Assembly: GCF_026625785.1 (NCBI RefSeq)
Contig: NZ_CP113063.1
Location: forward strand, 186,001 to 250,000
From: Gordonia sp. SL306
GTDB lineage: Bacteria; Actinomycetota; Actinomycetes; Mycobacteriales; Mycobacteriaceae
Length of the DNA stretch: 64,000 nt
Direction: 5' to 3'
In this document: positions 17,913 to 26,107 of the stretch, one piece after another
Position numbering within the stretch: the first letter of the stretch is position 1
Layout: the number at the start of each line of letters is the position of its first letter
Notes under the pieces: model-generated
The model's input: only the letters and a program-made list of their open reading frames with translations
Databases searched by the model: none
Told to the model about the DNA's origin: nothing
Translations under genes and position numbers: made by a program

Positions 17913-18896
17913 TCAGGTTCGGCTGCGTACCGTCTCCCCGGCCTGTGCCCTGATGGCTTGTCGCGCAACTTCTGCCGCGCCCACCACGCCGGCGCTCTCG
18001 CCGAGCTGGGTGCCGCGGATGCGGGCGAGCTGACGATGACCGGCACCCGTCACCAGCCGTGCGTAGTGCTCACGCGCCTCGTCGAGGAACAGTCCCGACG
18101 CCGCGCCGACGCCGCCCGCGAGCACGATGAGATCCGGGTCGAAGATGTCCGCGATCATCGCCAGCCCCTGTCCCAGGGATGCGGCGAATTGGGCGAAGGC
18201 CGCCAGCGCGACAGCATCCCCGTCCGCGGCGGCACCCGCCACCCGACGGCCGGTCAGCGAGCCGGGGTCGGCGGCCACGTCCGCGGCCAGTTGACTGCGT
18301 CCCCAGTCGCCGTCGGCGAGCAACTCGACCACGGTGTCCACCAGAGCGGTACCGCTGCAATACCTTTCCCAGCAGCCGAGCTTCCCGCACGAGCACACCC
18401 GACCGTCCGGGACCACCGTCAGGTGCCCGAGCTCCGGGGCCACCCCGAAGCTGCCGCGATAGATCTCGCCGTCGAGCAGCAGGCCGGCCCCGATCCCGGT
18501 CCCGATGGCGAGCACCAACGAATTCTTGCCACGCGCGGCCGCCCCGAAACGCCATTCCGCCACCGCCGCGGCATTCGCGTCGTGTTCGGCGAACACCGGT
18601 ATGTCGATCCGGGCGGTCATGTCCTCGGCGACCGCGGCCTCCCGCCACGGGAGATGCGGCGCGAATCGCACCACCCTGCGATCAGGGGTGAGGAATCCGG
18701 CGATGGCCAGTCCGACCGCCTTGGCGGCCCACCGGGAGGTGAGTTCACCGACTAGCCGGTCGAGGCAGTGTTCGAGCGCGCTGGTCGTCGGCGGCGTCGC
18801 CGCCCGCAGGGTGTCCAGCATCGCACCGTGGTCGTCGACCACCGAGGCGCGCACACTCGTGCCACCGATGTCGATACCGATGGTCAAGTCCCCCAT
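17913..18896 (-). CDS. ROK-family glucokinase
   Basis: ROK kinases phosphorylate hexoses such as glucose with ATP. The 327-residue protein has the phosphate-binding GIDIGGTS (7-14) and the catalytic Asp106 in AEHDANAA. GTGIGAGL follows near 132-139, and the zinc site consists of His158 and the Cys cluster C168, C170, C175, C180 (CSCGKLGCWERYC). No N-terminal helix-turn-helix is present, so it is an enzyme and not a ROK repressor. Its ATG overlaps the stop of the upstream small gene (TGATG), indicating coupled translation. Sugar specificity is inferred from the family. Confidence 0.93.
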   Translation of the reverse strand: MGDLTIGIDIGGTSVRASVVDDHGAMLDTLRAATPPTTSALEHCLDRLVGELTSRWAAKAVGLAIAGFLTPDRRVVRFAPHLPWREAAVAEDMTARIDIPVFAEHDANAAAVAEWRFGAAARGKNSLVLAIGTGIGAGLLLDGEIYRGSFGVAPELGHLTVVPDGRVCSCGKLGCWERYCSGTALVDTVVELLADGDWGRSQLAADVAADPGSLTGRRVAGAAADGDAVALAAFAQFAASLGQGLAMIADIFDPDLIVLAGGVGAASGLFLDEAREHYARLVTGAGHRQLARIRGTQLGESAGVVGAAEVARQAIRAQAGETVRSRT

Positions 18897-19333
18897 CAGA
18901 TCTCACTCTCCGGGTCGGGCCCGTGCACATTCGCCGACCGGTCGACGACGTCGATGCGGACCGCGATCGGCTGATAGTGCTGGGCCGAGTCACCGGAGGT
19001 CGGCGACGGGGTGGATCGTAGAGCGTTCGCCATCGCCTCGAGGACGGCGATCAGGGCGGCGATCAAGCGGGCCAGCAGATCTCCGAGCTCGACGAGCAGC
19101 GTGGTGATGTCGCCGGTGAGATCGGCGAAGGTACCGGCATCCGCGGACACTCCCGCGGTCGCCGTGGCGTGCTGTCCGCCGGCACGCTGTCCGGGGCCGC
19201 CGAACAGGGCGGCGAGCTGATCGATCTGGGCCGCGACGCCGAGGAGGAAGTCCCGTACCGGGTCGCCCGTGGCGCCACGGGCGTGGCCTGCGACGTTGTC
19301 GTCGTCGGGTCCGGTCGTGTCGTCCGAGGTCAT
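18896..19333 (-). CDS. Small actinobacterial protein of unknown function (Rv2183c-like position)
   Basis: I do not recognise a named domain. The 145-residue protein has an acidic N-terminus and an Ala/Gly-rich middle. A long amphipathic-to-hydrophobic helix (ITTLLVELGDLLARLIAALI, about residues 75-100) could associate with membrane or oligomerise. The polar tail ends in DPESEI. The ATG chosen has an AGGAGAG ribosome site 8-9 bases upstream; a longer reading would add 18 residues of non-coding character. Its stop overlaps the ROK kinase start. The position between acyltransferase/ROK and the ArsA-like gene matches the unknown gene Rv2183c. Confidence 0.8.
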   Translation of the reverse strand: MTSDDTTGPDDDNVAGHARGATGDPVRDFLLGVAAQIDQLAALFGGPGQRAGGQHATATAGVSADAGTFADLTGDITTLLVELGDLLARLIAALIAVLEAMANALRSTPSPTSGDSAQHYQPIAVRIDVVDRSANVHGPDPESEI

Positions 19334-19415
19334 GTGGGCAGCTCTCCTGTCCGGGTCCGGCAGTAGTGTACGCGACACCACCGCCACGTCGCCGTGCGGC
19401 GGATGTGCGCAGATG

Positions 19416-20633
19416 TCAGCGGCCCTGCGGCCACAGCGCCGGGTCCGGCATGAACCGGACCGTCAGATCGGTGCCGTCCCACGCCGCGTCGACGACGACG
19501 CAACGCCGCAGCACCGAGGGTAGGCGCACCGGGTGCCGGAAACCGCCGACCGTCACCAGCAGGTCGTCGCCGGATCGCCCGAGCTGCAGGGCGTCGGGAT
19601 CGGGAAGTCGCTGACGCCAGGTCAGTTCGTACACACGCGAGGTACCGGCCCCGGTGTCGGCGGCCTCGGTGACCTGCGCCGCCCCCGACCCGGACGGCCG
19701 ACCGTTCGGCATCGGGAGGCCGACTCCGAGCTTGCGCAGTCGGGCGGCCCGGTCGATGGGTAGGTCCAGACACGGCAACTCGGCGACCTCGACTGCTGGG
19801 TCGCCGCCCCGGACGACGGCGCGCAACCGGTCCATCCGGGCGTCGTGATCCGCACCGTCACGGCCCGCTCCGACACCTTGGTTGATCACCACCGATCGCA
19901 GCGCAAGTCCCATCACGTCGACGGTGGCCAGCAGGTGCGGAAGAGCGCGCTCGCCGCGATCATCCGCCCCGACGACGACGTGCATCGCCACCGTGTGCGG
20001 ATCGGTCACGAGTTCGGTGACATCGACGCAGTCGCGGTCGATCGCGTCGACAGCCGCGGTCAACTGGGCCATCACCGGGCGCTCGGCCGCTGCCGCGAGC
20101 CGACGATGCCTGGGCCACAACCGATTCAGCGCCTGACTCAGCAACGACGACGCCCTCAGGAACTCGAACGGGTCGCCGAGTCCGGACGCGTCGACCACGA
20201 TCCGGCGCCACTGGCCGCTCACCGCTTCGTCCCGGATTCGGCGCATCACCAGGAAATCCTCGACACCCGGCAGAGTCGAGAGCTCCGCGGCGTCGATGTC
20301 CGACACCGCGCCGACACCCGGCAACGCCACCTTCGATCGGGCCATCGTCTCCGACAGCACGGTGGTGAACTCCGACCAGGTCCGTTCCAGGAGCACCAGG
20401 CGGTCGAGCGAGAGCAGGTGCAACCGGGTCGACACCGCGACCGGTTCGTCGGGCTGCCGGAACACTCCCAGGAGATCGGCAGTCGGCGAGCACCTGTCGA
20501 CGGTGACCAGCAGGGTGTCGCGGTCGGGAGTGGTGACAGCACGGGCGCCCCCGGGCCTGCGGGTTCCGGACCGGCCCAGGGCGCCCGAGGTCGCGGTCAC
20601 CGAGACCCCGGCGCCACCCGGCCCGATCACCAC
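19416..20633 (-). CDS. ArsA-like ATPase homologue with degenerate P-loop (Rv2184c-like)
   Basis: ArsA/GET3-type proteins are SIMIBI ATPases. Here the expected deviant Walker A (GKGGVGKT) is replaced by GPGGAGVS at the extreme N-terminus (about residues 4-11), lacking both lysines. Other fold elements remain: IVVDASGLGDPFEFLR looks like the switch region (about 145-160), and VVINQGVG like the guanine/adenine-specificity loop. A C-terminal domain (about 330-405) has the HSP20-like strands of ArsA_HSP20 (YELTWRQRLPDPDALQL, DDLLVTVGG). It starts 20 bases after the SRPBCC gene stop, so the three genes look like one operon. ATP binding is doubtful. Confidence 0.82.
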   Translation of the reverse strand: MVIGPGGAGVSVTATSGALGRSGTRRPGGARAVTTPDRDTLLVTVDRCSPTADLLGVFRQPDEPVAVSTRLHLLSLDRLVLLERTWSEFTTVLSETMARSKVALPGVGAVSDIDAAELSTLPGVEDFLVMRRIRDEAVSGQWRRIVVDASGLGDPFEFLRASSLLSQALNRLWPRHRRLAAAAERPVMAQLTAAVDAIDRDCVDVTELVTDPHTVAMHVVVGADDRGERALPHLLATVDVMGLALRSVVINQGVGAGRDGADHDARMDRLRAVVRGGDPAVEVAELPCLDLPIDRAARLRKLGVGLPMPNGRPSGSGAAQVTEAADTGAGTSRVYELTWRQRLPDPDALQLGRSGDDLLVTVGGFRHPVRLPSVLRRCVVVDAAWDGTDLTVRFMPDPALWPQGR

Positions 20634-20653
20634 ATGGATGGGCGTGAGATCGA

Positions 20654-21091
20654 TCAGCCTTCGACCCTCTTCTTCAGATCGTTCAGTGCCGCCTCGGTGA
20701 TCGCCTTCTCCGCCCGGCGTTTCAGCTGCCCGATCATCGGCACCAACAGGTCGACCATCAGTTCGTAGGTGACCTTCGTGGAACCCGGGACCTGCTGCGC
20801 GAGAACGTATCGGCCACGCTGATCGCGCTGCAGGTCACTGCTCACCAGTCGCCACGAGACCGCCCGACCGTCGGCCTCCCAGTCGTAGGAGAGGACGTAG
20901 GTGTCCTGCAGCACCCCGGCATCGAGCACGAACCGCACCTCGCTCGGACGATTGCCCGCGCCGTACTCGGTCACCTGGACCTCACGCGCGGCCGACACCC
21001 ACTCCGGGTAGTGCTCGAAGTCGGCGATCACCGCCATGATGTCGTCGGGATCGGCGTTGATCACGATGGAACGCTCGGTGTGTTCGGCCAT
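20654..21091 (-). CDS. SRPBCC-family protein (Rv2185c-like)
   Basis: SRPBCC/START-like proteins form a hydrophobic ligand cavity, and some act in polyketide or lipid handling. The 145-residue protein has the family opening RSIVINADPDDIMAVIADFEHYPEW and the C-terminal helix PMIGQLKRRAEKAITEAALNDL followed by KKRVEG, close to what I recall of Rv2185c. It overlaps its upstream SRPBCC neighbour by one base (ATG shares the stop) and is followed by the ArsA-like gene. The ligand is unknown. Confidence 0.9.
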   Translation of the reverse strand: MAEHTERSIVINADPDDIMAVIADFEHYPEWVSAAREVQVTEYGAGNRPSEVRFVLDAGVLQDTYVLSYDWEADGRAVSWRLVSSDLQRDQRGRYVLAQQVPGSTKVTYELMVDLLVPMIGQLKRRAEKAITEAALNDLKKRVEG

Positions 21092-21504
21092 CAGACCGCC
21101 ACCTGGTCGTCGCCGATCGCCGGACCGCCAACCGAGCGGCCGGACTCGAGGCGATCCTTCACCTCGAACGACATCACCTTGCCGGCCGCACGGCGATCAC
21201 GGTTCGCATCCGCGAGGTACAGCCCTCGGGCCCGCCCTTCGGCCGGGAGACCGGCCGTGGGCTCCGCGTGCAGGAAGTAGTGCAGCACGAACCCGTCCAT
21301 CACCGGCTCACACCAGATCTCCATGGTGCCTGCCAGTGGGCCGTCCACACGCCAACGCACCCCCTGCGCCCCCCGCTCCTCGGTCACGGTCAGGCGGAGG
21401 TCGGGCCACCACCGGCGCCAGTTGGCCCGGTCCCCGACCACCTCCGTCACCGACGACGGTGCGGCGGCGATGAAGGTCTCATCGGCCACCTGAATGCTCG
21501 TCAC
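21091..21504 (-). CDS. SRPBCC-family polyketide cyclase-like protein
   Basis: This is a second, diverged SRPBCC domain of 137 residues. SIQVADETFIAAAPSSVTEV at the N-terminus and ANWRRWWPDL near residue 30 mark the fold, and the conserved central strand (GTMEIWCEPVMDGFVLHYFL) follows. The usual long C-terminal helix is replaced by a short basic region (KVMSFEVKDRLESGR), so the cavity may differ from its neighbour. I used the third of three closely spaced GTG codons (21519, 21510, 21504) because it gives the usual SIQVAD start. It is the first gene of the three-gene leftward operon and is divergent from fadD15. Confidence 0.8.
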   Translation of the reverse strand: MTSIQVADETFIAAAPSSVTEVVGDRANWRRWWPDLRLTVTEERGAQGVRWRVDGPLAGTMEIWCEPVMDGFVLHYFLHAEPTAGLPAEGRARGLYLADANRDRRAAGKVMSFEVKDRLESGRSVGGPAIGDDQVAV

Positions 21505-21637
21505 GTTCACTAGCTTCACATACTCGACCGACGCCGGGACAGCGACCTCGTCAGACGGGCTCGGCGAACGTGCCCCCGGTCACGTCGGGCACAGCGATAC
21601 GATCGGTGAGGAGAAGCTGCATGCGAAAGGTACCTCG

Positions 21638-23440
21638 ATGAGTGAGTTCAGCGTTCCCGCACGATTTTCTGTCCCCGAGAACGCCGACTGTACCGACATC
21701 ATCTTCGGTATCGCCGAGCGAGAACCCGACAAAACGGTGTTCCGCCGCAAAGAGGGCCCACAGTGGGTGCCGGTCCGCGCAGGCGACGCGGCCGCGCAGA
21801 TCATTGCCCTGGCCAAGGGCCTCATCGCCGAGGGCATCGGCCCGGGCGACCGCGTCGCGATCCTCTCCCGTACCCGCCCGGAGTGGACGCTGATCGACTT
21901 CGCCATCTGGTCGGCCGGGGCGGTGCCCGTGCCGATCTACGATTCGTCGTCGGGACCGCAGGTCGAATGGATCATGCGGGACTCCGGAGCCGTCGCGATC
22001 GTGCTCGAGGATGCGGGGCACCGGGCCATCTTCGACCGGATCGAGAACCTCCCGGGCGTCAAGGTCTTCCAGATCGACGGGGCGGACGGAGAGACCGGGG
22101 CCATCGCCGCCCTCGAGGCCGCCGGAGCCGACCTCCACGACGACGAGGTGACCAAGCGACGCGCGACGGTCGCCGCCGCCGACCCGGCCACCCTGATCTA
22201 CACCTCGGGCACGACGGGCCGCCCCAAAGGCTGCATGCTCAGCCACAGCAACCTGCTCTCGGAGACCTACGGGGTACTCGAGGGCAACATGCGCACGCTG
22301 CTCGGCCCCGACAGGCGGCTGCTGATGTTCCTCCCGATGGCACACGTGCTCGCACGGGCCATCAATCTGGTCGCCCTCGAGGCGGGCGTGGAGATCGGTT
22401 ACACCAGCGACATCCCGAACCTGGTGCCGGAGTTCGCCGTGTTCAAGCCGTCACTGATCCTGTCCGTCCCCCGGGTCTTCGAGAAGGTCTACAACAGCGC
22501 CCGGCAGAAGGCACACGACGAGGGCAAGGGACGCATCTTCGACGCCGCTGCCGACGCGGCCGTCGAATACTCGCAGGCGATCGAGCGGGGCGGCCCCGGG
22601 CTGGTCCTCAAGGCCAAGCACGCGGTGTTCGACAAGCTCGTCTACGGCAAACTGCGCGCGGCACTCGGCGGCGAGTGTGAGCTCGCCATCTCGGGCGGCG
22701 CACCGCTCGGAGCCCGACTGGGGCACTTCTTCTCCGGTATCGGCATCCCGGTCTACGAGGGCTACGGCCTCACCGAGACGACCGCGGCCTTCAGCGTGAA
22801 CACGCCCGGCCAGGTGCGGGTCGGGACTGTCGGGAAACCGTTGGCCGGCAACAGCGTACGGATCGCCGAGGACGGCGAGGTGATGCTCAAGGGCGGTGTC
22901 GTGTTCGGTGGCTATTGGCAGAATCCGGACGCCACCGCCACCGCGCTCGAGGACGGCTGGTTCCACACCGGCGACCTAGGAAACGTCGACGGCGACGGAT
23001 TCCTCACGATCACCGGCCGGAAGAAGGAGCTCATCGTGACCGCCGGCGGCAAGAACGTGTCCCCCGCCGGACTCGAGGACGTCATCCGATCCAGCGCGCT
23101 CGTCTCGCAGGCGCTCGTCATCGGTGATGCGAAACCCTTCATCGCAGCGCTGATCACGATCGACCCGGAGGCCTTCCCCGCGTGGAAGGATCGCCACCAC
23201 AAGCCTGCGTCCGCGAGCGTCGCCGACCTCGCAGGCGACGACGACCTACGGGCCGAGGTCCAGGCAGCCGTCGACGATGCGAACAAGACCGTCTCGCACG
23301 CGGAGGCGATCAAGAAGTTCCGCATCCTCCCAGACGATTTCACCGAGGAGACCGGGGAGATGACCCCGACCCTGAAGGTGAAGCGCAACGTGGTGGTCCA
23401 GAAGTTCGCCGACGACATCGACGCGATCTACACCCGCTGA
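21638..23440 (+). CDS. fadD15: Long-chain fatty-acid-CoA ligase FadD15
   Basis: FadD15 activates long-chain fatty acids to acyl-CoA via an acyl-AMP. The 600-residue length equals that of Rv2187. The AMP-binding motif YTSGTTGRPKG lies at 188-198, EGYGLTETTAAFS near 375, and the hinge GDLGNVDGDGFLTITGRKKE near 445-464, with a C-terminal catalytic Lys expected in MTPTLKVKRN. The ATG was chosen from the family length, with GAAAGG 8 bases upstream. TACGAT at 21598-21603 could be the -10 element, giving a leader of about 30 bases. It converges with pimB. Confidence 0.95.
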   Translation: MSEFSVPARFSVPENADCTDIIFGIAEREPDKTVFRRKEGPQWVPVRAGDAAAQIIALAKGLIAEGIGPGDRVAILSRTRPEWTLIDFAIWSAGAVPVPIYDSSSGPQVEWIMRDSGAVAIVLEDAGHRAIFDRIENLPGVKVFQIDGADGETGAIAALEAAGADLHDDEVTKRRATVAAADPATLIYTSGTTGRPKGCMLSHSNLLSETYGVLEGNMRTLLGPDRRLLMFLPMAHVLARAINLVALEAGVEIGYTSDIPNLVPEFAVFKPSLILSVPRVFEKVYNSARQKAHDEGKGRIFDAAADAAVEYSQAIERGGPGLVLKAKHAVFDKLVYGKLRAALGGECELAISGGAPLGARLGHFFSGIGIPVYEGYGLTETTAAFSVNTPGQVRVGTVGKPLAGNSVRIAEDGEVMLKGGVVFGGYWQNPDATATALEDGWFHTGDLGNVDGDGFLTITGRKKELIVTAGGKNVSPAGLEDVIRSSALVSQALVIGDAKPFIAALITIDPEAFPAWKDRHHKPASASVADLAGDDDLRAEVQAAVDDANKTVSHAEAIKKFRILPDDFTEETGEMTPTLKVKRNVVVQKFADDIDAIYTR

Positions 23441-23453
23441 GGCACCCGGAGGC

Positions 23454-24572
23454 TCAGAGCAGCTGGCGAAGTCGAGCCGCGATCGACCTCCACTCCCAGG
23501 TGTCGACGGCGTGTTCGCGCCCCCGGGCGCCCATCTCGGACGCGGTCGTCGGATCCGCCAGAATCGCGGTGATCGCGAAGGCGACCGCGTCGACATCGGT
23601 GCCGTCGACGACGGTGCCGGTGACGCCCTCCACGACCGTCTCAGGTGCCCCACCCGACTGACCCGCGACAACCGGGATTCCGGTCGCCGACGCCTCGAGG
23701 TAGACGATGCCGAGTCCCTCGACATCCAACCCGCGTCCCCGTGTCCGCGCCGGCATCGCGAACACATCGGCGATGTTGTGATAGGCGGGCAGGTCCGCCG
23801 AGGGCACCGAACCGGTGAACACCACGTGCTCGGTCATGCCGTTCTGCGCCACCAATTCGCGCAGGGTCTGCGCGTAGGGTCCCCCGCCCACGATGACCAG
23901 TGCCACGTCGCCGACCTCCCGCCGGATCAACGGCAGCGCGCGGATCAACACGTCCTGCCCCTTGCGCGGCACCAGCCGGGACAGGCAGAGCACCGTCGGA
24001 CGCTCACCGAGCCCGAGCTGTTCCCGAATCCTCTGACGCGCCTGCGGGTCCGGCGCGAACCGACCCGTGTCCACGCCGGGCGGCAGGTACTCCAGGGCGG
24101 CCCGTGCGCCGAACGCCGACGCGAACCGCCCGCGCGTGTAGCGACTCACGAAGGTGACGACATCGACGTTGCGGCCGATGAAGGTCAGTACCTGGCGCGC
24201 GACGGGCAGCATCGACCATCCGACCTCATGGCCGTGGGTGCTCGCGACGACCCGTTCGGCCCCGGCCCGCCGCATCGCCGGAGCGAGGACCGCCAACGGC
24301 GCGGCAGCGCCGAACCAGACCGTCGAGATGCCGTGGGTCCGGATGATCTCGGAGGCTCGGCGGGCCACGAACGGAGTGGGCAGCATCAGCGTGGTGGGAT
24401 GCCGCACGACCGTGTAGGGAATCGTCGCGTCGAACTCCTCGTGGCCACGCCACCGCGGTGCGTAGACGACCACCTCGTCCGGCGGCAGGCGATCGACCAG
24501 GTTCTGCAGATATGACTGGATGCCCCCGGGTCGGGGCGGGAAGTCGTTGGTGATCAACAGGGTCCGGCGCAT
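23454..24572 (-). CDS. pimB: GDP-mannose-dependent PIM mannosyltransferase PimB'
   Basis: PimB' (Rv2188c) transfers the second mannose from GDP-mannose to phosphatidylinositol monomannoside, giving Ac1PIM2 on the cytoplasmic side. The 372-residue GT4/GT-B protein has NDFPPRPGGIQSYL near the N-terminus and the donor-site segment LSRLVPRKGQD near 198. The EX7E motif is in EGLGIVYLEASATGIPVVAG near 288. The ATG overlaps the stop of the upstream lipoprotein gene (TGATG), which fixes the start and indicates translational coupling. A longer reading of 11 residues would lie inside that gene. Confidence 0.95.
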   Translation of the reverse strand: MRRTLLITNDFPPRPGGIQSYLQNLVDRLPPDEVVVYAPRWRGHEEFDATIPYTVVRHPTTLMLPTPFVARRASEIIRTHGISTVWFGAAAPLAVLAPAMRRAGAERVVASTHGHEVGWSMLPVARQVLTFIGRNVDVVTFVSRYTRGRFASAFGARAALEYLPPGVDTGRFAPDPQARQRIREQLGLGERPTVLCLSRLVPRKGQDVLIRALPLIRREVGDVALVIVGGGPYAQTLRELVAQNGMTEHVVFTGSVPSADLPAYHNIADVFAMPARTRGRGLDVEGLGIVYLEASATGIPVVAGQSGGAPETVVEGVTGTVVDGTDVDAVAFAITAILADPTTASEMGARGREHAVDTWEWRSIAARLRQLL

Positions 24573-26080
24573 CAGTCGACCTGTTCGTTCAACCATCGCC
24601 GCCACGAGGCGACGAACTCGGCACGCGACATCCCCAGAACCCTACGGATCGCGACGTCCTGCCGCTTCACGTCGTCGGTACCGGCGACGCCCACGTAGAG
24701 CTCCTTGAGCTTCTCCTCACCGAAACGTGCGGCCACGAATGCGGAAACCGACCACGCCGCCTGGTATGCCACGAGCGCCTGGTCCGAATCCACCGCGAAC
24801 TCCCGGTCGGTCGGCAGCGCCGTCGGTCCCTCACCGGCCCGTACGGCAGCTGCCAGATCGGGCGCAGCGTCCTCGAGGCGGACATAGGTGTCCTTCCGTC
24901 CGACGTACTCGGGAACGCCCTCGGTGATCCACAACGGAGCGCCCGGCGACGTCACCACCCGCGCGGCAACGTGCGTCAGCTCGTGCCGCAGCACCACTCC
25001 CAGGGCGGGCTCCGCGAGGTCGCCCGCGTTCGGGGTGAGGATGATGCGTTGTCCGGCCGCCGAATGCGCGCCGGTGTCGATCCGACTGAACACGGTGGCC
25101 GCCGCCGCGCCTGCGATGTCGGTCGACGCGCTCTGGGCCAGATCCCTGAACTCGGACGGACGCCCGGTTGCCACCACCGCCGCGCGTCGCGGCCAGTCGG
25201 AGCCCCAGAAATCGGTGACGGCGGCCGTTGCGCCCGGGAGCAGACGACGAACGCGGTCGACCACGGTCTCCGTGCCGGGGTAGGACGCAACAACCGATTC
25301 CCCGCCGGCGGTCGCGACGTCATCGGCCGCGACGTCGGGGAGTTCCCACAGCTGGGTCGGCATGGCGGCGGCCCCGATGGCCGACGCGTCGCCGACGATC
25401 TTCCAGGCATCCCCGTACCTCGCCATCACGAACTGGGACGAGACCACCACCTCGGGTTCGTCGAGCCCTGGCTTGGTCGCACCGCCGAGCGCGTAGTGCA
25501 GTTCCACCGGCGCCACCCAGGAGTCCGAACTCCCCTGGGCATCGAGCCGGGCCTGCAACTCGGCGGGCACCAGCGTCTCGGCCTCCTCGGTGGGCGCCAG
25601 GACATAGCGAAGATCCTTCAACTGCAAGGCTTCTCCGCGGGCCGGCGGCGGCACAGACGCCGACGGGGTCCCCGACGACGCATCGGCGGAGGGCGAATCC
25701 GATCGCGGCGTCGACGTGAGGTCGAGGGCGGGCGACGACGTCGGGCTCGACGATCCGCTCCCGGGTCCGGCGCCGGAGAGATTGGCGATCGATGTCTGGA
25801 TCCGGCTGCGGAAGGCAGGCGACGCCGAAGCGTCGAGGAGGTCGGTGACGCGAGCGCGATCGCCGGCGAGCAAGCCCCTACCGAGAGCATCCAGGGCGGC
25901 CTGCACCCCCGCCGACCGCTGTTCCTCATAGACATTGGCCGGGGTGGTCGACGAACTGCCACCCGATTCGGGCGCTGGTGCGACGGCCTCGCCGCACCCG
26001 CTCAGCACCGTCGCGACCACGAGCGCCGACCCGGCGAGGGTCAGCAGCTTCCGCCGGCGCCGCCCACCCGGAGCGATCAT
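24572..26080 (-). CDS. Lipoprotein with gluzincin (peptidase MA-like) metalloprotease domain
   Basis: The 502-residue protein has a lipoprotein signal ending in LSGC (Cys29). A Ser/Thr/Pro-rich tether (about 30-50 and 105-150) and an NTF2-like region (about 155-240) follow. A C-terminal domain contains HELTH at 366-370 and ITEGVPEYVG with Glu387. HExxH plus a downstream EG..EY is the gluzincin zinc-protease arrangement seen in peptidase MA proteins. The ATG was preferred over a GTG nine codons earlier because GAGGGG stands nine bases upstream. The gene is coupled to pimB downstream. The corresponding M. tuberculosis position holds only a short unknown gene (Rv2189c). Substrates are unknown. 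Confidence 0.85.
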   Translation of the reverse strand: MIAPGGRRRRKLLTLAGSALVVATVLSGCGEAVAPAPESGGSSSTTPANVYEEQRSAGVQAALDALGRGLLAGDRARVTDLLDASASPAFRSRIQTSIANLSGAGPGSGSSSPTSSPALDLTSTPRSDSPSADASSGTPSASVPPPARGEALQLKDLRYVLAPTEEAETLVPAELQARLDAQGSSDSWVAPVELHYALGGATKPGLDEPEVVVSSQFVMARYGDAWKIVGDASAIGAAAMPTQLWELPDVAADDVATAGGESVVASYPGTETVVDRVRRLLPGATAAVTDFWGSDWPRRAAVVATGRPSEFRDLAQSASTDIAGAAAATVFSRIDTGAHSAAGQRIILTPNAGDLAEPALGVVLRHELTHVAARVVTSPGAPLWITEGVPEYVGRKDTYVRLEDAAPDLAAAVRAGEGPTALPTDREFAVDSDQALVAYQAAWSVSAFVAARFGEEKLKELYVGVAGTDDVKRQDVAIRRVLGMSRAEFVASWRRWLNEQVD

Positions 26081-26107
26081 CCGGACGCGCCCCTCACGGC
26101 ACGCCAC

